Shown here piece after piece: positions 1-13,000 of a DNA stretch of 64,000 nucleotides. The notes under the pieces were generated by a model that had not been told where the DNA came from, did not search any database, and saw nothing but the letters and a program-made list of their open reading frames with translations. The stretch lies in assembly GCF_047663525.1 (NCBI RefSeq), contig NC_092589.1, positions 59,887,501 through 59,951,500 on the forward strand, written 5' to 3'. Numbering within the stretch: the stretch's first letter is position 1; each line of letters opens with the position of its first letter. This DNA comes from Anas platyrhynchos. Lineage: Eukaryota > Chordata > Aves > Anseriformes > Anatidae. The translations under genes were made by a program, and so were the position numbers.

Positions 1-1030
1 GGTAGGGAGACAGATGATACAGTCACAGAAAATCTTTCTCCAGCAAGTGATGACAAAAGCACTTTGTGCTATGCCCATATATTGTGCAGAAATCTCAGCT
101 CCTTAGATAGAAATGTAACAGATACTTATTTTTCTTTTTGCTTTCCTCATCTTTCAACGGATTCAGATATCTGTCTCTGGAAACGCAAAATTAACGGTTT
201 GACTGGGCTGATGAGTTTGGTTGCCGCATCTTGAACATTTATTTTTTCCTTATGCTCTGGCGTCTGTTGTTCTTTAGCACAGTCGCACTGAATATCAATT
301 AGGAGGCGGGAGGATGGTTATGGAAAACTTGGCGGGGGGATGAGGTGCCGACTGGTATTTTGGCCGTGTTGAGCGGGCATGCACGTTTGTTCTGAATTCT
401 TTCTGAACTTTGAAAGCTCTTTGCTTATCACATTAAGTGAGCTCTGCAGTGACATGAGATTTTGAGATCCCTGTGCTTCGCATTCCTCTCCAAAATCACA
501 ATAAATGGTCTATTCTGCAGGCACGAAGACAAGACAAGTGGTCAGTGCCAAAGTTATTTAGCAGATGGTGCGTGAGTAGCGAGCAACATCATCATTTCAA
601 GTGCAAAGCGCATAATGGGTGTCTACCGGCCTGGCAAACGAGACCCTGGTGCTACACGCATGCTTCCGTCTCCCATCCTGCAAGATGCTGCCATCTGTCA
701 AGACACCGAGCCAGATCTCACTTAAAAAACCCCCAACAAATAAATCAATTTCAGTCGTCTTTCCAAAGCTCTTCCATCTCTCGATTTAAATAAAAGCCAC
801 GTGTATACACGCTATGTGTGGGCACACATACATAATACATGTAGAGAGGTGGAAATACAGATTAAAAAAATGAGAAATGCAACTTCGTGTTTCATTACTT
901 GGGACAGACAGTGCTAATGCATGGTAAATACTGTCAGTAAAATGTACGTTTGTAAGTGCATTGTACATGAAGTGTAGACAGGGGTGGCTCTGGTGATACA
1001 TTGATTTCCTCTTTCCCTGTCTTTTGGCAG
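1..1030 (+). other. NHSL1: NHSL1 intron, 3' part (cut by window start)
   Basis: This is the tail of the intron before the first NHSL1 exon in the window. It ends in a pyrimidine-rich stretch and the acceptor TTTTGGCAG at 1022-1030. I see no conserved coding segment in it. The missing first exon or exons, which encode the N-terminal WAVE-homology-like region of NHS proteins, must lie upstream. Confidence 0.8.
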
Positions 1031-1158
1031 AGTGTGACAAGCTGCGGAGGGATGGCTACCGGAGCTCTCAGTATTACTCTCAGGGCCCCACCTTCTCCTC
1101 ATCCTCCAGTGCAATCTGTGGAAGTTACCAGGATGATTATGAAGAAATTGAACAAAAG
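1031..1158 (+). CDS. NHSL1: NHSL1 coding exon (first in window; 5' partial gene)
   Basis: This 128-bp internal exon of NHSL1 lies between the acceptor ...TTTTGGCAG and the donor AAG|GTAATG. It starts in phase 1, with two bases completing a Glu codon, and ends on a full codon. The translation (E)CDKLRRDGYRSSQYYSQGP followed by a Ser-rich and acidic stretch matches the family segment between the N-terminal WAVE-homology region and the phospho-regulated middle. From recall, human NHSL1 reads ECDKLRHDGYRSSQYYSQGP here. NHSL1 is a cytoplasmic, lamellipodium-associated protein reported to bind the Abi SH3 domain and restrain Scar/WAVE-Arp2/3 activity. The TTG just upstream is intronic, not a start codon. 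Identification is by sequence similarity and is very secure. Confidence 0.95.
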
Positions 1159-4038
1159 GTAATGATGGGGGGCAAAGTGATGGAAAAAATGTATGTCTGC
1201 TGCAGTTTAATGGCCTGCAATAATATTATTCAAATAAGGTGGGATTGCCAGAAGGTCGTAAAGATGCTTGTTCTTTTGAATTGCAGTGGTATTAGGTCCT
1301 CTCACTTCCCATGTCTCTTAAAAATCACAGTTCTACTCATGAATTTATATAAAGTCATCATATGACATGATAAAGATGTGAGAGGCAGAACGAGTTTGGT
1401 AGTGTTTGGGGAGGGGGAGGAGATAGTCCAGTAAGGGTAACTGTTTTGAAACTAATTATGTGCTTATATTCAAGTACCAGGGAGAGCTATTAACCAGCCA
1501 TCAGTGTACTCCCTTGGAAGTAGCAGCATATGCACACTTTGAATTGCTCTTCTAATACAGACAGGCAGTTTCATCAGGTAGAGGCTTTGGCCTATTGGAT
1601 CACAACTGCTTGTGTAAAGGCATCCAGAAGAATGAAGGATGGCCCAGTAAGCTGGGTTTACCTTCTCTGTTTCAGTTTGCTTCATGTTCATGTGCCCACT
1701 TCTCAACTCCCTGGATATTTATCTTAGAGCTTAGAAAATAAACAAATAAAGAGAGAAAGAAGGGAAAACTGAGCAAAAATCCTAAGAAGGTTGCAGAAGT
1801 GTCTTGTATACATCAATTTATATACATTTCAATTACAAAACTTTTAAGTTGCGTTCATGTTCTAAAGAGGAAAGGAAGTTTTTCTCATCTGTCTTTACCT
1901 TATTCTGTTGTTCCTATGAGCTCCAAAAGACAAGCCTTGGCTAACTTTGGTGCTGTGGGCTAAGATACTAGTGCTGGGGTAGACAGTGAGATGCTCTGGA
2001 TTCTGGATGTCCAATGCTGGAGCTGAAATGATGGAGCTCCTGGGATTTTCGAGATAGATATTCTAGAATACTTTGCCACAAAATGTTGCTTGGATAGTGG
2101 GAGGATATCCTTAACTGTAGCAGAATGTATATTTTTTTGAGCTGTTACTAAGCCACAGGTGCTTTGTGTAGCATGGACCAAATAATTCTGCCTGTATGTA
2201 AAGGATCCTGAAAACTCCGTTTAAAGGGTAGAGTGTTTTCAGTTCTATCCTCCATGCTTTTTAATCACATAACAAAAATTGTTGTGGAATATGTACGTTC
2301 TCTCATCCAGGTTTTGATTGCTTTATATCTGTGTATTGGCAGGGAGTGTTGTCGCATCCTGTTGGGCTCTGTGTGGTGTTTACTAGCAGCAAACAGAATG
2401 TAAAGCATGTTAGTACTGTGGGCTGTATTATAATGACAAATTGCAAAACCTTACTGAAACCAGTGGAATTACGGTTTTCACTGGTGAAAAAGTATTAACT
2501 GTTTGTTGCTATTAAGGTACTGCATATATATCTCTCTGCATACATATATAACCAACTTGCCTTAGCCAGTGCTCTGCAGCATGTGGCCCAGCTGCACATG
2601 TAAAACAAAAGTAGCATTACAAAGAATATAAATATGGTATTTTTTAGCCATTCACATGAGTGATTATCTCAAAACCTTAACCTTAACCCTGTTGCTCTTA
2701 TTTGCAGCTTAGAAAGATGCTGATCCTTGTAAACTGCAGCATGATACTGCCTTCTTGTTGTAAAACTCTGTTTTGTGGTATTATTTGACTAGTGTCTTTT
2801 TTTAATTGACTTTACATTATGTAAGGGGGTAAAATTTTACTTTTTTAAAATAAATGAGCATTTAACAGATCTCTGAAATGGAATTATAATTCCACTGGTA
2901 AAATGCCAAGTGCTTCTCATAAATCTTATGCCTTGAGACAGTCATCTTTCAGATGTCAGAAGAGTTCTTCAGTAACAATGTGGAGCTGAGGTCACCAAAA
3001 TCCCATGATTCAAAATGCGAACTCCTTACTGCTCGATGAAAGCTTTGTGGCTTTGTTGTCTGTTCAGTGCAAGAAAGCCAACATTTAAATTCTGTGCATG
3101 CAGCACTTACAAGTTGAAATTTGAGAATAGCAGAATAATGATAGATGAATGAATAGCTATTTACTGTTTGTACATTTACTTCTAAGTTGCCATATTTGCC
3201 AACTTGCAGAAAAAACTATGTTTTACTGCGTGGTAGTTCTACAGAGGAAACTGCCTTTCCCTACTCTTTTTTTATCAACTTTTTAAATTATTTTTTTTTA
3301 AGTTTATCATAGCCAGATATTGCACTTTTCTGTCTTCACTGCAGACATAATTTGAAACCATGGTTTAGATCACACAAGAGAAGACCTAGATCTACAAACA
3401 GTCTCTTGTTTGTGGAGGTGGGTGTTTATCACCAGAGGGTAATATTCATACTACAAAACACATGGTTTGCAGTGATTCTTAGAAAAAGTTTCAGAGAAGC
3501 AGAACATTTGCTGTTGCAAAGCAAAACCACTAGGGATAAGCAACCCAACCCAAAACCAAGCCAACATAAGTAGAAAACAGAAACTTGAATTCTCTGAGTG
3601 TTAGTGTGTATAAAACAAAGTCCTTGGAACTACCCTTTTACTCTTAGGTTGATTCCAGTAAGTGGTATTGCTGGAGCATAGACCAAGCTCCACTTCAGTG
3701 TACTTCTGCTGATCCTAATTGAGTTTGTTGGCAATTAAATTGGTTTATCTGGCTTTTACATCTCAGTACAGCAACTAGTGTCCTCCTTTGTCAGCTCATA
3801 CATGCCACTGTTGGTGACACTAGTTGGGAAGTATTCCTGTCCTTCATACTGGTCTGTTTTCCTAGTGCCAAGGATGTATTGAGATGTCACTTTAACTCTA
3901 GTTCCCTAATATTCTGACATGTATACACTGTGTATTTGAAGTATATTTGTCTTTTGCGTGTTTTTTTTTTTTCCTCATTCTTCTTTCTTTCCCTTTTTAT
4001 CACTCATTCTCTCTGTTTCTTTTTGTCTCACTCAACAG

Positions 4039-4110
4039 TCTAGTCTGTTAGACTGCATCTCTCAGTCTTGCATTAGCGCCTGCTGTAACTTGGTTCCCTG
4101 GAGCAACAAG
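4039..4110 (+). CDS. NHSL1: candidate alternative (cassette) exon of NHSL1
   Basis: The interval is bounded by a very long polypyrimidine tract (about 3958-4035) ending in CAACAG and by the donor AACAAG|GTATTT. It is exactly 72 bp. Both flanking NHSL1 exons meet at phase 0, and the interval is open in that frame: 24 codons starting SSLLDCISQS and ending LVPWSNK. Inclusion would therefore insert 24 residues between the SQYYSQGP exon and the next one without shifting the frame. In the paralogue NHS, a short alternatively included exon is known near this position, which makes an orthologous or paralogous cassette plausible. I have no transcript evidence, so this is a prediction. Confidence 0.5.
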
Positions 4111-5354
4111 GTATTTGCCCACGAGTGGGACCATCCAGCTGTCATACTTGCAGCTTGATGTTACTCGTAGCATTTAGCACATATGCAATCTTTTTGTTCT
4201 GCTCTTAGCTTTCAGTTCCTGTTACCTGCTTCTGTTTTCTATTAAAAATGATTTAAAAAGATACTGCTCAACAGAAGAATGTCATGCCAGGATTGTTTCC
4301 TATCTTTTTCATCATTATTCCTTTTTTGTCTGCAGTCCAATATCCTTTACTTGGTTGGTTCACTGAAATTTTGTAATTACTTGTGGTCTATTAACATTTG
4401 TCTCCTTTGAAACCCCTCCTCCAGTGAAAAATGTGTTTTATTTATTTGGCTGCTTGGTTGTTTTTCTAATTAGCCAAGTAAAAACTTTCCTAATTGGAGT
4501 AGCATAGTTTTTAAATGATGAATGTGAGCTATAGAGAGTACTTGCTCCCAGACGTGCACTATATCATGCCTTTATTCCATCTATGAAAATGTTTGTATGC
4601 CAAGAACTCATGGTGTTTTTCCCTAGGTCCTGTTACGTGGCTTACAAACTTTGCCTTGATACAGTCTGTTAAACTTGGAGTGACAAGACATTTACTTTGC
4701 TTATTTATGGGGCAAAAAAAGTGTACTTTTGCCACTGTACTCAGCCAAACTGTTGGATATCTCTATAATATCTACAAGAGACTGGTCAGTAATCTGAAGG
4801 GGAAACAGATGCATTGACTGTATTGGCTTGAGGGACCTGGGGAGGTCTGATGTCAAATTTTGCTGTGAGTCAAGAGGGGCTGAAGATGTTGGATGCTGCT
4901 CCAGGTTGGAAGTGTGAATGCCCGAGAGCCCTGACAGTGGGCTCTGGCAGGCCTGGAGATACTTGAAGACGGTGGTGCCCTCAGCTGGTCTCCCTGCCCC
5001 TCTGCTGCAGTTGCACATGGGTACTCTTGTAGTCAGCACATGCATTTTATACTGCTTCATGTTTTTTTGAAAATGCCTCTCAGTTTACTGGGTTGAAGCA
5101 GCAGTTCAAAGCATAAAATGTCAAAGCATAAGGACGTGAGTACAGAAACTCTCCGAACAAGCAGAAGAGGCAGCACATACTCAGTGCTGCACAGTTGCTG
5201 CAGGGGTTGTAAATGGTGAAAGGTTGTGTAGGTTCAGAAAGCAACTGGATCAATTCTTGGGAGGAAGGGAAGTCCTTCCAATGCTGAGAGACTGTTCAGG
5301 GAAAGGCAGCCACTGCATGCTTCCTCTGATTTGACTTCATCTGTGTGTGAACTG

Positions 5355-5432
5355 TTGGGCATTATCTTAAGACAGATGCTAGGTCGGCTTTATAGAGCTC
5401 TGATCTGATGTAGGATGACTCTTATGTTTTTA
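5355..5432 (+). mobile_element. old CR1-like LINE 3' end fragment
   Basis: The order of words here (AAGACAGATGCTAGG, then CTCTGATCTGATGTAGG, then CTCTTATGTTTTTAA) follows the diverged consensus tail of ancient CR1 LINEs: a 'gacaggatgctgggct' block, a 'ggtctgatccagta' block and a 'ttcttatgtt' block. The element may reach back to about 5165. It is heavily mutated and non-functional. The call rests on recalled consensus only. Confidence 0.5.
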
Positions 5433-8400
5433 ATCCCATTGCAGCAGAGTAGAGGAAGAAGAAGGGAACGTTTCTGCAGTGTCTGGTTAAGGGGATACCT
5501 TGCTTGATGGTCAGTAATTTCTGCTGGGAAAAAAAAATCCCTTCCGTAATGGGAGAGTGAAGGATTTTGTAAGGTGGCCAAGTTGTCTAGTGCAACTGAA
5601 GATCTGAATGTAGAAATAACAAGTAACTGTTCTACCAAAATTTGGGGGACTAGACTAGGGACCTTGGTCTGGAGGGACACCAAGTCGAGCAGGACATGAC
5701 TAATTCAACTTAAATGTGATTTAACGTATAGCTATACGGGGCAGTGTTCCATAACACAGTGTGAAATCACACGGTTGAAGCAGTCACACAAAAAACGCTG
5801 ATTGGCCAAGTAACAGGAATGTAAAGATTGTTTTTGTTTTAAATTATTTTTATTGTTCAGTGCAGTTCCTTTGCACTTGTAAAAAAGGCACTCAAAGCCG
5901 TCAAAGGCTGGAGAAGAAATAGGATGCTGGAGAACATTAATAGATAGCTGCATTGCCATAGCTGTCATCTGCAGTGCTATGGAATTTTTCTCAGCTTTGT
6001 GTTTCTGAAAAATTATAATTTTAGGAATGGTTGCAGTGGACAGTGAGGTAAAGGACATGCCTAGAAGTTTTAAATTCTTTTGCTGAGAAGTGAAATTTGC
6101 GTGGATTGAATTTTCCTTGTGGAGGTCCCATCTTTTCAAACAGCATAGTATAAACCACTGGAATAGAACAAAGCTAAGAATAAACGGGGGAAAAGAAGGA
6201 ACCGAGGCAGAATGTACTGTGAGATGCACAGCACAGAGTCAGCTGGGACCTCTCGAGCAGTGTGAATGTGCTGAGCCTGTGAAACCAGTCTGTATCTCAG
6301 GGCCTGAGCAGAGAGGGGAACGAGAAGCCAACAAGGCAGTGGAGAGGCTCCGGCTGAGCCAGATAGCTCCTCTCTGTCCGCAGTATGGTTATGAGCCAGA
6401 TCTCTCCTGCACTCTCACTTCAACTTGCCCTTCAAAAATTCACGATTCTTCCCCTTTAACGTGTGTTCGTGGAAAGATGGCTAGGTCCGAGGCTGTCACT
6501 TTCACTTACCACCTTTCCCTATTTCCCCTTCCATTAAAAAGCACAAATTCCACCAAGTTTTCTGGAGGAGGTGAGTGTAATATTGCATCTAGAAGCTGCA
6601 CAGAAATTTGGCCATTTAAGTCAAACAGTACAGTTGTTTTGAATCAGAGCTGCTATAAAAACGAGAAGAGTGCTCTCTTTTCTGCTATGAGCATAGTGTT
6701 TATGATGAGAGATGAGATTTGCTGAGCAGACAGCGTGATCTCAAAGCACTGCCTCGGCCAGTGCTATTTCTCGTATAGCAGACCATGCTTAAGAAGACGT
6801 GCCTGCCTGTATATCTAGCAGCAGTTTGTTGAATCTTCTTGCAGACTTCTGGGTTGTAAATCTAGGAAGGTTATCTAATACTATGTAATTCTTGTGAAGG
6901 AATTTAAAATATATTTTTTCTCTCCCCCTAATTTCATTTTACTTAGAGAATTAGGTAAGTGATTTGTGCGAACGAAGCTGAAAGTTGAGCTGCTGCTTGC
7001 CACTCTGCACAGTAAAGCTGCGTATAGCTTCGCCACTGTCCTGCCCTTGAAAGGAATCTTTACATCAAAGAAGCAAGTAAACATACACTGTCACTGTGAG
7101 TGCTTTGGAAGAAAGTTTCGAAACAGGGACGGTCACGCTTACCCAGAAACCACAGAACATGTACCTACAGATGAAACACTTCTTCCTACGCTCTAAGCCA
7201 CCTGCAGCTATCCTCCTGACCTTGTTTGTAGAAGTACCACACCACTGTCCAACAGCAGAACATCAGTTTTCCTGGAGCAGTGCTTTGACCACAGCTGTTT
7301 TCAATAGCTTTTCATTCATTATGTGCTTACTGGAGTGATTCCTTTCTGTCTTCGTCCTTCCTCAATTTTGTGAACTTCTAATTCTGTAAAATTTCAGCTT
7401 GTGGTTCCAGGCTTTTTTGGATAGATGGATTCCCTTCTAGTCAGAGCTTCAGCTCTCCAGTTTTTCCATCAGTTTGTACACTGTAGCAGAAGAGGTGTTC
7501 TGTTTTGGCTGGGTAATTTCCTTGGGAAGGGAGGGCAGCAGTGTAGCCAGTATCTCTGTCACCCCACATGCTGGAGGAGCCCCTGGTGACTGCTGGCTGA
7601 CAGCTGAGGCCTGCCTGGCCCAGCCCTGCGGTCTGAATGTGACAGGGACTGATGGCAAAGCATCAGTAGGTGGCTGCAGCTCATCCTCACCACGCACAGA
7701 CTGCCAAGCTGTGGCTGCATGGACCGGCACCCCCACGCCACGTTGGTCACCAAGCCCTTCTCCCTCTGCGTTGTAAACCTCTCGGTAGAGGCATGGCCTG
7801 GAGGCAGCTTTCCCTTCTGCGATTGCATTTCTCTCCCCCATTGCTCGAATAAATTTGAGTGATTTGAGATGGGAAAGCATTTCAGTTTGCGTGTAAGTAC
7901 ATATACACACGTGTCTGCACTGTGTATGTGTGTAAACCTTGTGTGTACACACACCCATAAAAGGATAAACACTCACATTATATTTGTATAGAAACAGTTT
8001 TAGAACCTTTTAAAAATAACACAGGCCTGAAGAAATACCAGTGTCCTCCAGGTGACTTGCATGGAAAGAATTTGGAGGGGCTTTTGCAGGGCTGAGCCCG
8101 TGCCTGCAGAGCAGCAGCCCCTCCACCGCCAGCAGGAGGGTGCTGGCAGCCCTCTGCCTGCAGGGGTTGTCCCTGGCAGAAATGTGTAATTTGCTCAAAA
8201 AAACCCACCCACATTTCAAAGTGCAGCTCCAAACCACAAGATGACATTCATAACAATTTTCATGCCTGCAATTATTATTTTATTACCTGAAGAGATTTCA
8301 CTTGTCTATTTTTTATTTATTTTTCTTTTTTTCCTGGAAGCTGCTTTTATTTATATATTTGTTCTTAATGAAATGCTGGCCCCTGTCCTCAAGAATTCGC

Positions 8401-9188
8401 AGTCAGAGCACAACGCAATAAATAAGGGGTTGTTTATTTATAAACAGCGCGAATCTCCTCCTGGTAACAGGGAGAAAATTAAAATCAGAAACGATAAACA
8501 GTGGTTGTGGCAGGGTGTCTGGGCATGCCTTTTGTGTCCTGCTCTGCTTGAAGAGAAACCAGATTGCTTAGACTTACAAATAATAATAATCATGAAGTCG
8601 ATATGTTATGAATAGCAATTATGACTTTCTCAAGCAGCAAGGTAGTAACTCTAGGGAGAGGTGGCGACCCAGTGCTGTCCCAGTACCTTGGGTAGCATCC
8701 TGCACTCCAGTGGGAGGGAGGAGTAAAGAAAAGGTGTGTGGGGAGGGAGGAAGAGGAGCTTCTTTCTCCTCCAGGTCTTTCTTCCTCTCCTGCCTCTGGG
8801 ATTCCCTGGGGTGCCTTGGTAGCCCCAGGTAAAAAAGCCTAAAGCTTAGGTTTGCCTAAATCTTGTGACCACCTGCTGTAAGCCCCCTGATGTTTTTTGT
8901 GTGCCCTGAACCTGCCTGTCCTCGGGGTGTGCCATGGAGCAGTGCTTTCATATCAGTAAAAAGCAACATCACGACTTTCTGCCCTTACTGGCACCCAGCT
9001 GAGGACCTTGCAATGAAAACAGATCGGTTCCCTTAAAGCAAATGTCTTTTTTGGCATTGTGACTTTTTCTGGTGGAAGGATTTGAACAAGCTGTTGCAAC
9101 CTCTTTTTGTGGTGCACAAAGGTATTTTGTTTGTTTGGGGTGAAACACCCATCGTGGATATGACATCTGACACTCAGATCAGGAAAAA

Positions 9189-9272
9189 CTTTAAAAATGA
9201 TCATTTTTGATAAAAATGACTATTTTGATAAAAAAGGATTATTTTTATCATTTTAAATGATCATTTTTAAAG
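9189..9272. repeat. AT-rich imperfect inverted repeat
   Basis: The left arm CTTTAAAAATGATCATTT and the right arm AAATGATCATTTTTAAAG are reverse complements. Further AT-rich pairing (GATAAAAAT versus ATTTTTATC) lies inside. The core word ATGATCAT is itself palindromic and occurs in both arms. No flanking target duplication or mobile-element signature is obvious. Confidence 0.6.
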
Positions 9273-9891
9273 CTAAAGCTGCTGATATTGTTAACTAATT
9301 TACCTCTCACAATCGAGCAATACAAACACCTCCACTGTGGCATGAGTTTCTCCAAGGCCACCACAGTTACTGCTCCTGACTGATCCCTGACTGATGGTTA
9401 CGTAGGGTGCATTGCTCGAGTCCTTTGCTGAGCCCTCCCAAAACGTGTTTCTTCTTAACAGATGTCTTGCTGAGACCTTGCACACCCCATAGCCTAGTAC
9501 AGCTACGTCAAAGCAGGGCTCAGTCTCATCTTCCTAGTGGGACACTGCGATGGGAGAGAGGAAGGGAAAGCAAACCCCAGTGCACTCCTTTGAAGAGGGA
9601 AAGGGGTCGGTCACTGCAGGAATAGTGTAAATGCATAAGATAATTGTGCTGTGTTTGCTCTGTTCAAGACCACACATGTCTTTCTCATTTAAAGGTACTC
9701 CTTAGTCTGATGAGGTGTCTTGGATAAATACAATCCTTTTTTTTTTTTTAAGTCACTCTTTGTAGGTCTAAGTGTGGTACTTGTGAGGGTGTGTTTTGTT
9801 CCACAAGCCATGATGCTGACTACAGTAGCGGTACTGCAGTACTGTCATTTTGGTAGAAAACTTACACTGTTGCATGTATTTCTGTTTGCAG

Positions 9892-10084
9892 TGTTCTGTC
9901 TCTTCCCCAGAAGAAGAAAAGCTTATTACCGTCAAAAGGCCCAAAACCCCAGTTTCAAATGAGTTGTCAGATATCAACACCCAAACCAACTGGACTAAGT
10001 CACTGCCACTGCCAACGCCAGAAGAGAAGATGCGACAGCAAGCACAGGCAGTCCAAACAGATGTGGTTCCCATTAATGTGACTG
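9892..10084 (+). CDS. NHSL1: NHSL1 coding exon
   Basis: This 193-bp exon begins after TTTGCAG in phase 0, matching the phase-0 end of the previous exon. It ends ACT-G|GTAGGC in phase 1. It encodes CSVSSPEEEKLITVKRPKTP followed by a segment containing NTQTNWTKSLPLPTPEEKMR and ending VVPINVT(G). The LPLPTPEEKMRQQAQ block is a hallmark of the NHS/NHSL family. From recall, human NHSL1 has CSLSSSEEERFISIRRPKTP at the same place. The SPEEE and KTP residues look like phosphorylation-type contexts, which is inference. The identification is secure. Confidence 0.96.
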
Positions 10085-13000
10085 GTAGGCTTTTAAATTC
10101 AATAATTAAGTTACAGTGATTTGGGAGGGAAAGGATAAAAGGGGACCCATGCAGGTGGATAGCATTTTGGCATATATTTCTGCATGAATTTTATGTCACT
10201 TATTTCACCTTTCTGTGAAAATAGTGTTTTGTGTTTAATAGTCTGTCTCTGAGCTTAATGAGAAAAACTCAGAATTCCTTCAATGATCATTAATTAAGGT
10301 AGTGTATACAATGTGGGCTTGAAGTGAGGTTAGATATTCATGAACTAAAAGAAGATTGGTAAATCACTGAGGTGCTTAGGGCTTTGCTGAAGATACGTAA
10401 TGGAAAATCATGTTTTATACAATGCTAATGACATTCAGGATTTTCTTCTAGGATTTTTACTTAATGAAGGTTATCAGAGACTTTGATATTTTGAAGACTA
10501 AGTGTTCCAAAGTTCAAGAAGAGTTTTCTGAGGTCTTATTTGTATCAGCAATAAGAGCTTTAGGTGTTGAGGAAAGAATAGGTAAGGTTAATGAGTTCTC
10601 TGTCCTCAAGCAAGACTCTTGGTAGGTCACTCAACTTACATCACAATAGCCCACATTTTCTTGTTGCAAGCTCTATATTGACTGTCTGTTTTCAAAATGC
10701 TCTTCGGTTTCACTGTTGCAGAACTCTCACTCTGAGAATTTAATAAGATAAATTATATTAAAGTGAAGCACTGAGTAGATATGTTGACATGTGTAAACAG
10801 AATTTCTATGAAAGACTGAATTATCACCTCAATTTAATAATTCCTCTTTTTCTATACAGTATCAAGATTGTCCACTATTAGTTAATTAAAATAATTGACC
10901 GTTTGCCTGCCAAAACAAGGATGATATTCAATACCCAATTTATATCAAATGCCATATGGCATTCTCTGGTTCCATACTCACTCTTAAAATCAGTATCTTG
11001 CAATGTTTGGTTTTGTTTTGAAAGCAGTTAGCTATTCTATTTTTCTATGTGATTACCAATAGTTTTTTCACTTTAAAAAAATAAATAAATTAGTGTTTTG
11101 TAAAAAAAAAACAAAAAAACTACACTAATTCTATTACTGAAGATGTCTGATGGTAAAGTTTTAAAAAGTAGTGTAGTTTAAGGCCAGTGACAAACATCAG
11201 AAATCTCCGAGAAATCAGTAAGAAAAGTTTCCTAAAATAAAAAATGGAAAACAGTTGAAAGCAACAGAAAACTATTGACACCCCACCCCAGGAAAATGAA
11301 TAGAAGGAAAACAAATGCAGTGCTGAAATGTAAGTAGGCCATTATCTAGGAAATGTAGGCTACAGGTGCAGAAGGCAGAGTTGTAGGGATGGTGGATTAT
11401 CTGGCACAGTCAATAAGCTTGAGCATGGCTTAGATACCGTGACAGCAGGAAGATGGTATACTTGTGGGAGGGGTAATCTGCAGCATGATTTAATGACCCT
11501 GTGTACTGAAAAATATAGGGGGGAAGTAAACAGGTGGAAGGAAAAACAGGGTAAAAGAGATCAAATAACCATCACAGATTTAATTCAGTGTCAGTGGATG
11601 CACTAATGCGTCTGGATAAATTACAATTGCAGTTTCAACCAGATAAATTCAAGAGGTGTGACAAACCCTGTGTCCCCTGAATTAGCTGGTTTGCCCTCAA
11701 CAAATGCAGCAGCTCTCAACTTCTCTGATAAAAAATAGTGCACATTCATATTCACCTTAATTAATGGAATGTGTTACGTAGCATTCATTCCCCTATAAAC
11801 ACAGCAATAGGAAGGTACAGAAAGGGAAGGCAGTGAAGGAAGGCTGGTGTTGCAGTGTGTGAGCTGGTCTCTGGGAACCAGTTTCCCTTTGCTGTGAAAT
11901 TTGTATTGCTATTTTGCATCAAGCCAAGTGAAAATAACAAACTGAGTCCCCCACACACGTACAAAAAAAGCTGCCGTCCTTGTTCCCCTCTAAAAAGTCA
12001 CAATCTGCTCCCCTCCTCTGCCCTCCCACGCTCCGAGTAATTCTATTTTGTGTGGTTCCTTATGTTACTACACGAGGCAGGAAGAAAATGCCCCCAAATC
12101 CTGTGCCGTTTGTTAAACGTGCTGTGGAACGAACCATAGCTGGGTTTTGTTTTGATTCGGCTCTTTCTTTGCTTGCTCTTTTTCTCACTCTCCCAGAAGA
12201 GAGGTCAAAACCCTTCCATTTATTACTCCTGGCATGAAATAAAACGTTAACCTCAGAAGAGGTGACAGCATTTTCAACAGTGCATCAGTAATGATCCTGC
12301 TACAATGGCCTCTCACGGGGCTGTGCAGCAACTGCTCCACTGGTTCGGCGTGCGGGGCTCTTCGGTGAACAGATTGCAACTAATACAGCGGCAGGCAAAA
12401 TCTGTTGGACAGCCGGAAGGTGCAGGGGCATTGCATTAGGCTGACAAGCTGCTGACTAGACATCCAATTTGGAAGCTGTTTCAATCCTCGGGAGCGGCTG
12501 GGCTGAGCTTATTCTGGCCTGGAAGGGGTTGGGCTGAATTTTCAGTGGTGGCCAGTCTTTGCTTTTACTTAGCCTGTGGGTTCAAAGATGTACAATGGTG
12601 TCTGCTGTAGTGGGTTTTCTGGAACTCTAACTTTCTTTCCAGATGGAGGAGTCTGGTGTTGGTGGAGGTGCTCAGAGGCAGGCTGGGTCCTGCAAGACAT
12701 TTAAGCATTTGCTTGAGTCCCACTTGACTGCCTTTAGTGAGATTTAAGCACATACTTAAATGTTTTCAGTGAAAACAAGTCAACTGTGTGAGGGAAATGC
12801 AAGTAAACCGAACGAGGAATGCTTAGATGATTTATTACAAACCTGACAGAAGAAAAGTCAGAAGAAGAATCTTTAAATCTGCAGAATTATATGTAAACAT
12901 CAATATTTTCTAAAAACAAGACGGCAATGAAGAAAAAAAAAACCTGAGACATTCTGATTTTGCTTCTTGATTTAGAGTTTATTGAAGCGGCTGCTTTAAA

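Larger units (their letters stand above)
1159..9891 (+). other. NHSL1: NHSL1 intron (8.7 kb)
   Basis: This intron runs from the donor GTAATG to the acceptor TTTGCAG. It contains a candidate phase 0-0 cassette exon (4039-4110), an old CR1-like 3' end (about 5355-5432) and an AT-rich foldback (9189-9272). A moderately GC-rich stretch at about 7.5-8.2 kb has overlapping open frames on both strands that resemble nothing I know. The rest is ordinary intron sequence. Confidence 0.85.

Noticed and set aside
2670..2695. CCTTAACCTTAACCC telomere-like word
   Set aside because: It has only two imperfect units and differs from the vertebrate telomere hexamer CCCTAA.
6090..6725. 211-residue open frame on the + strand within an NHSL1 intron
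   Set aside because: It has no recognisable domain or compositional signature, lies inside an intron without paired splice sites in a matching phase, and its length is within chance for tens of kilobases.
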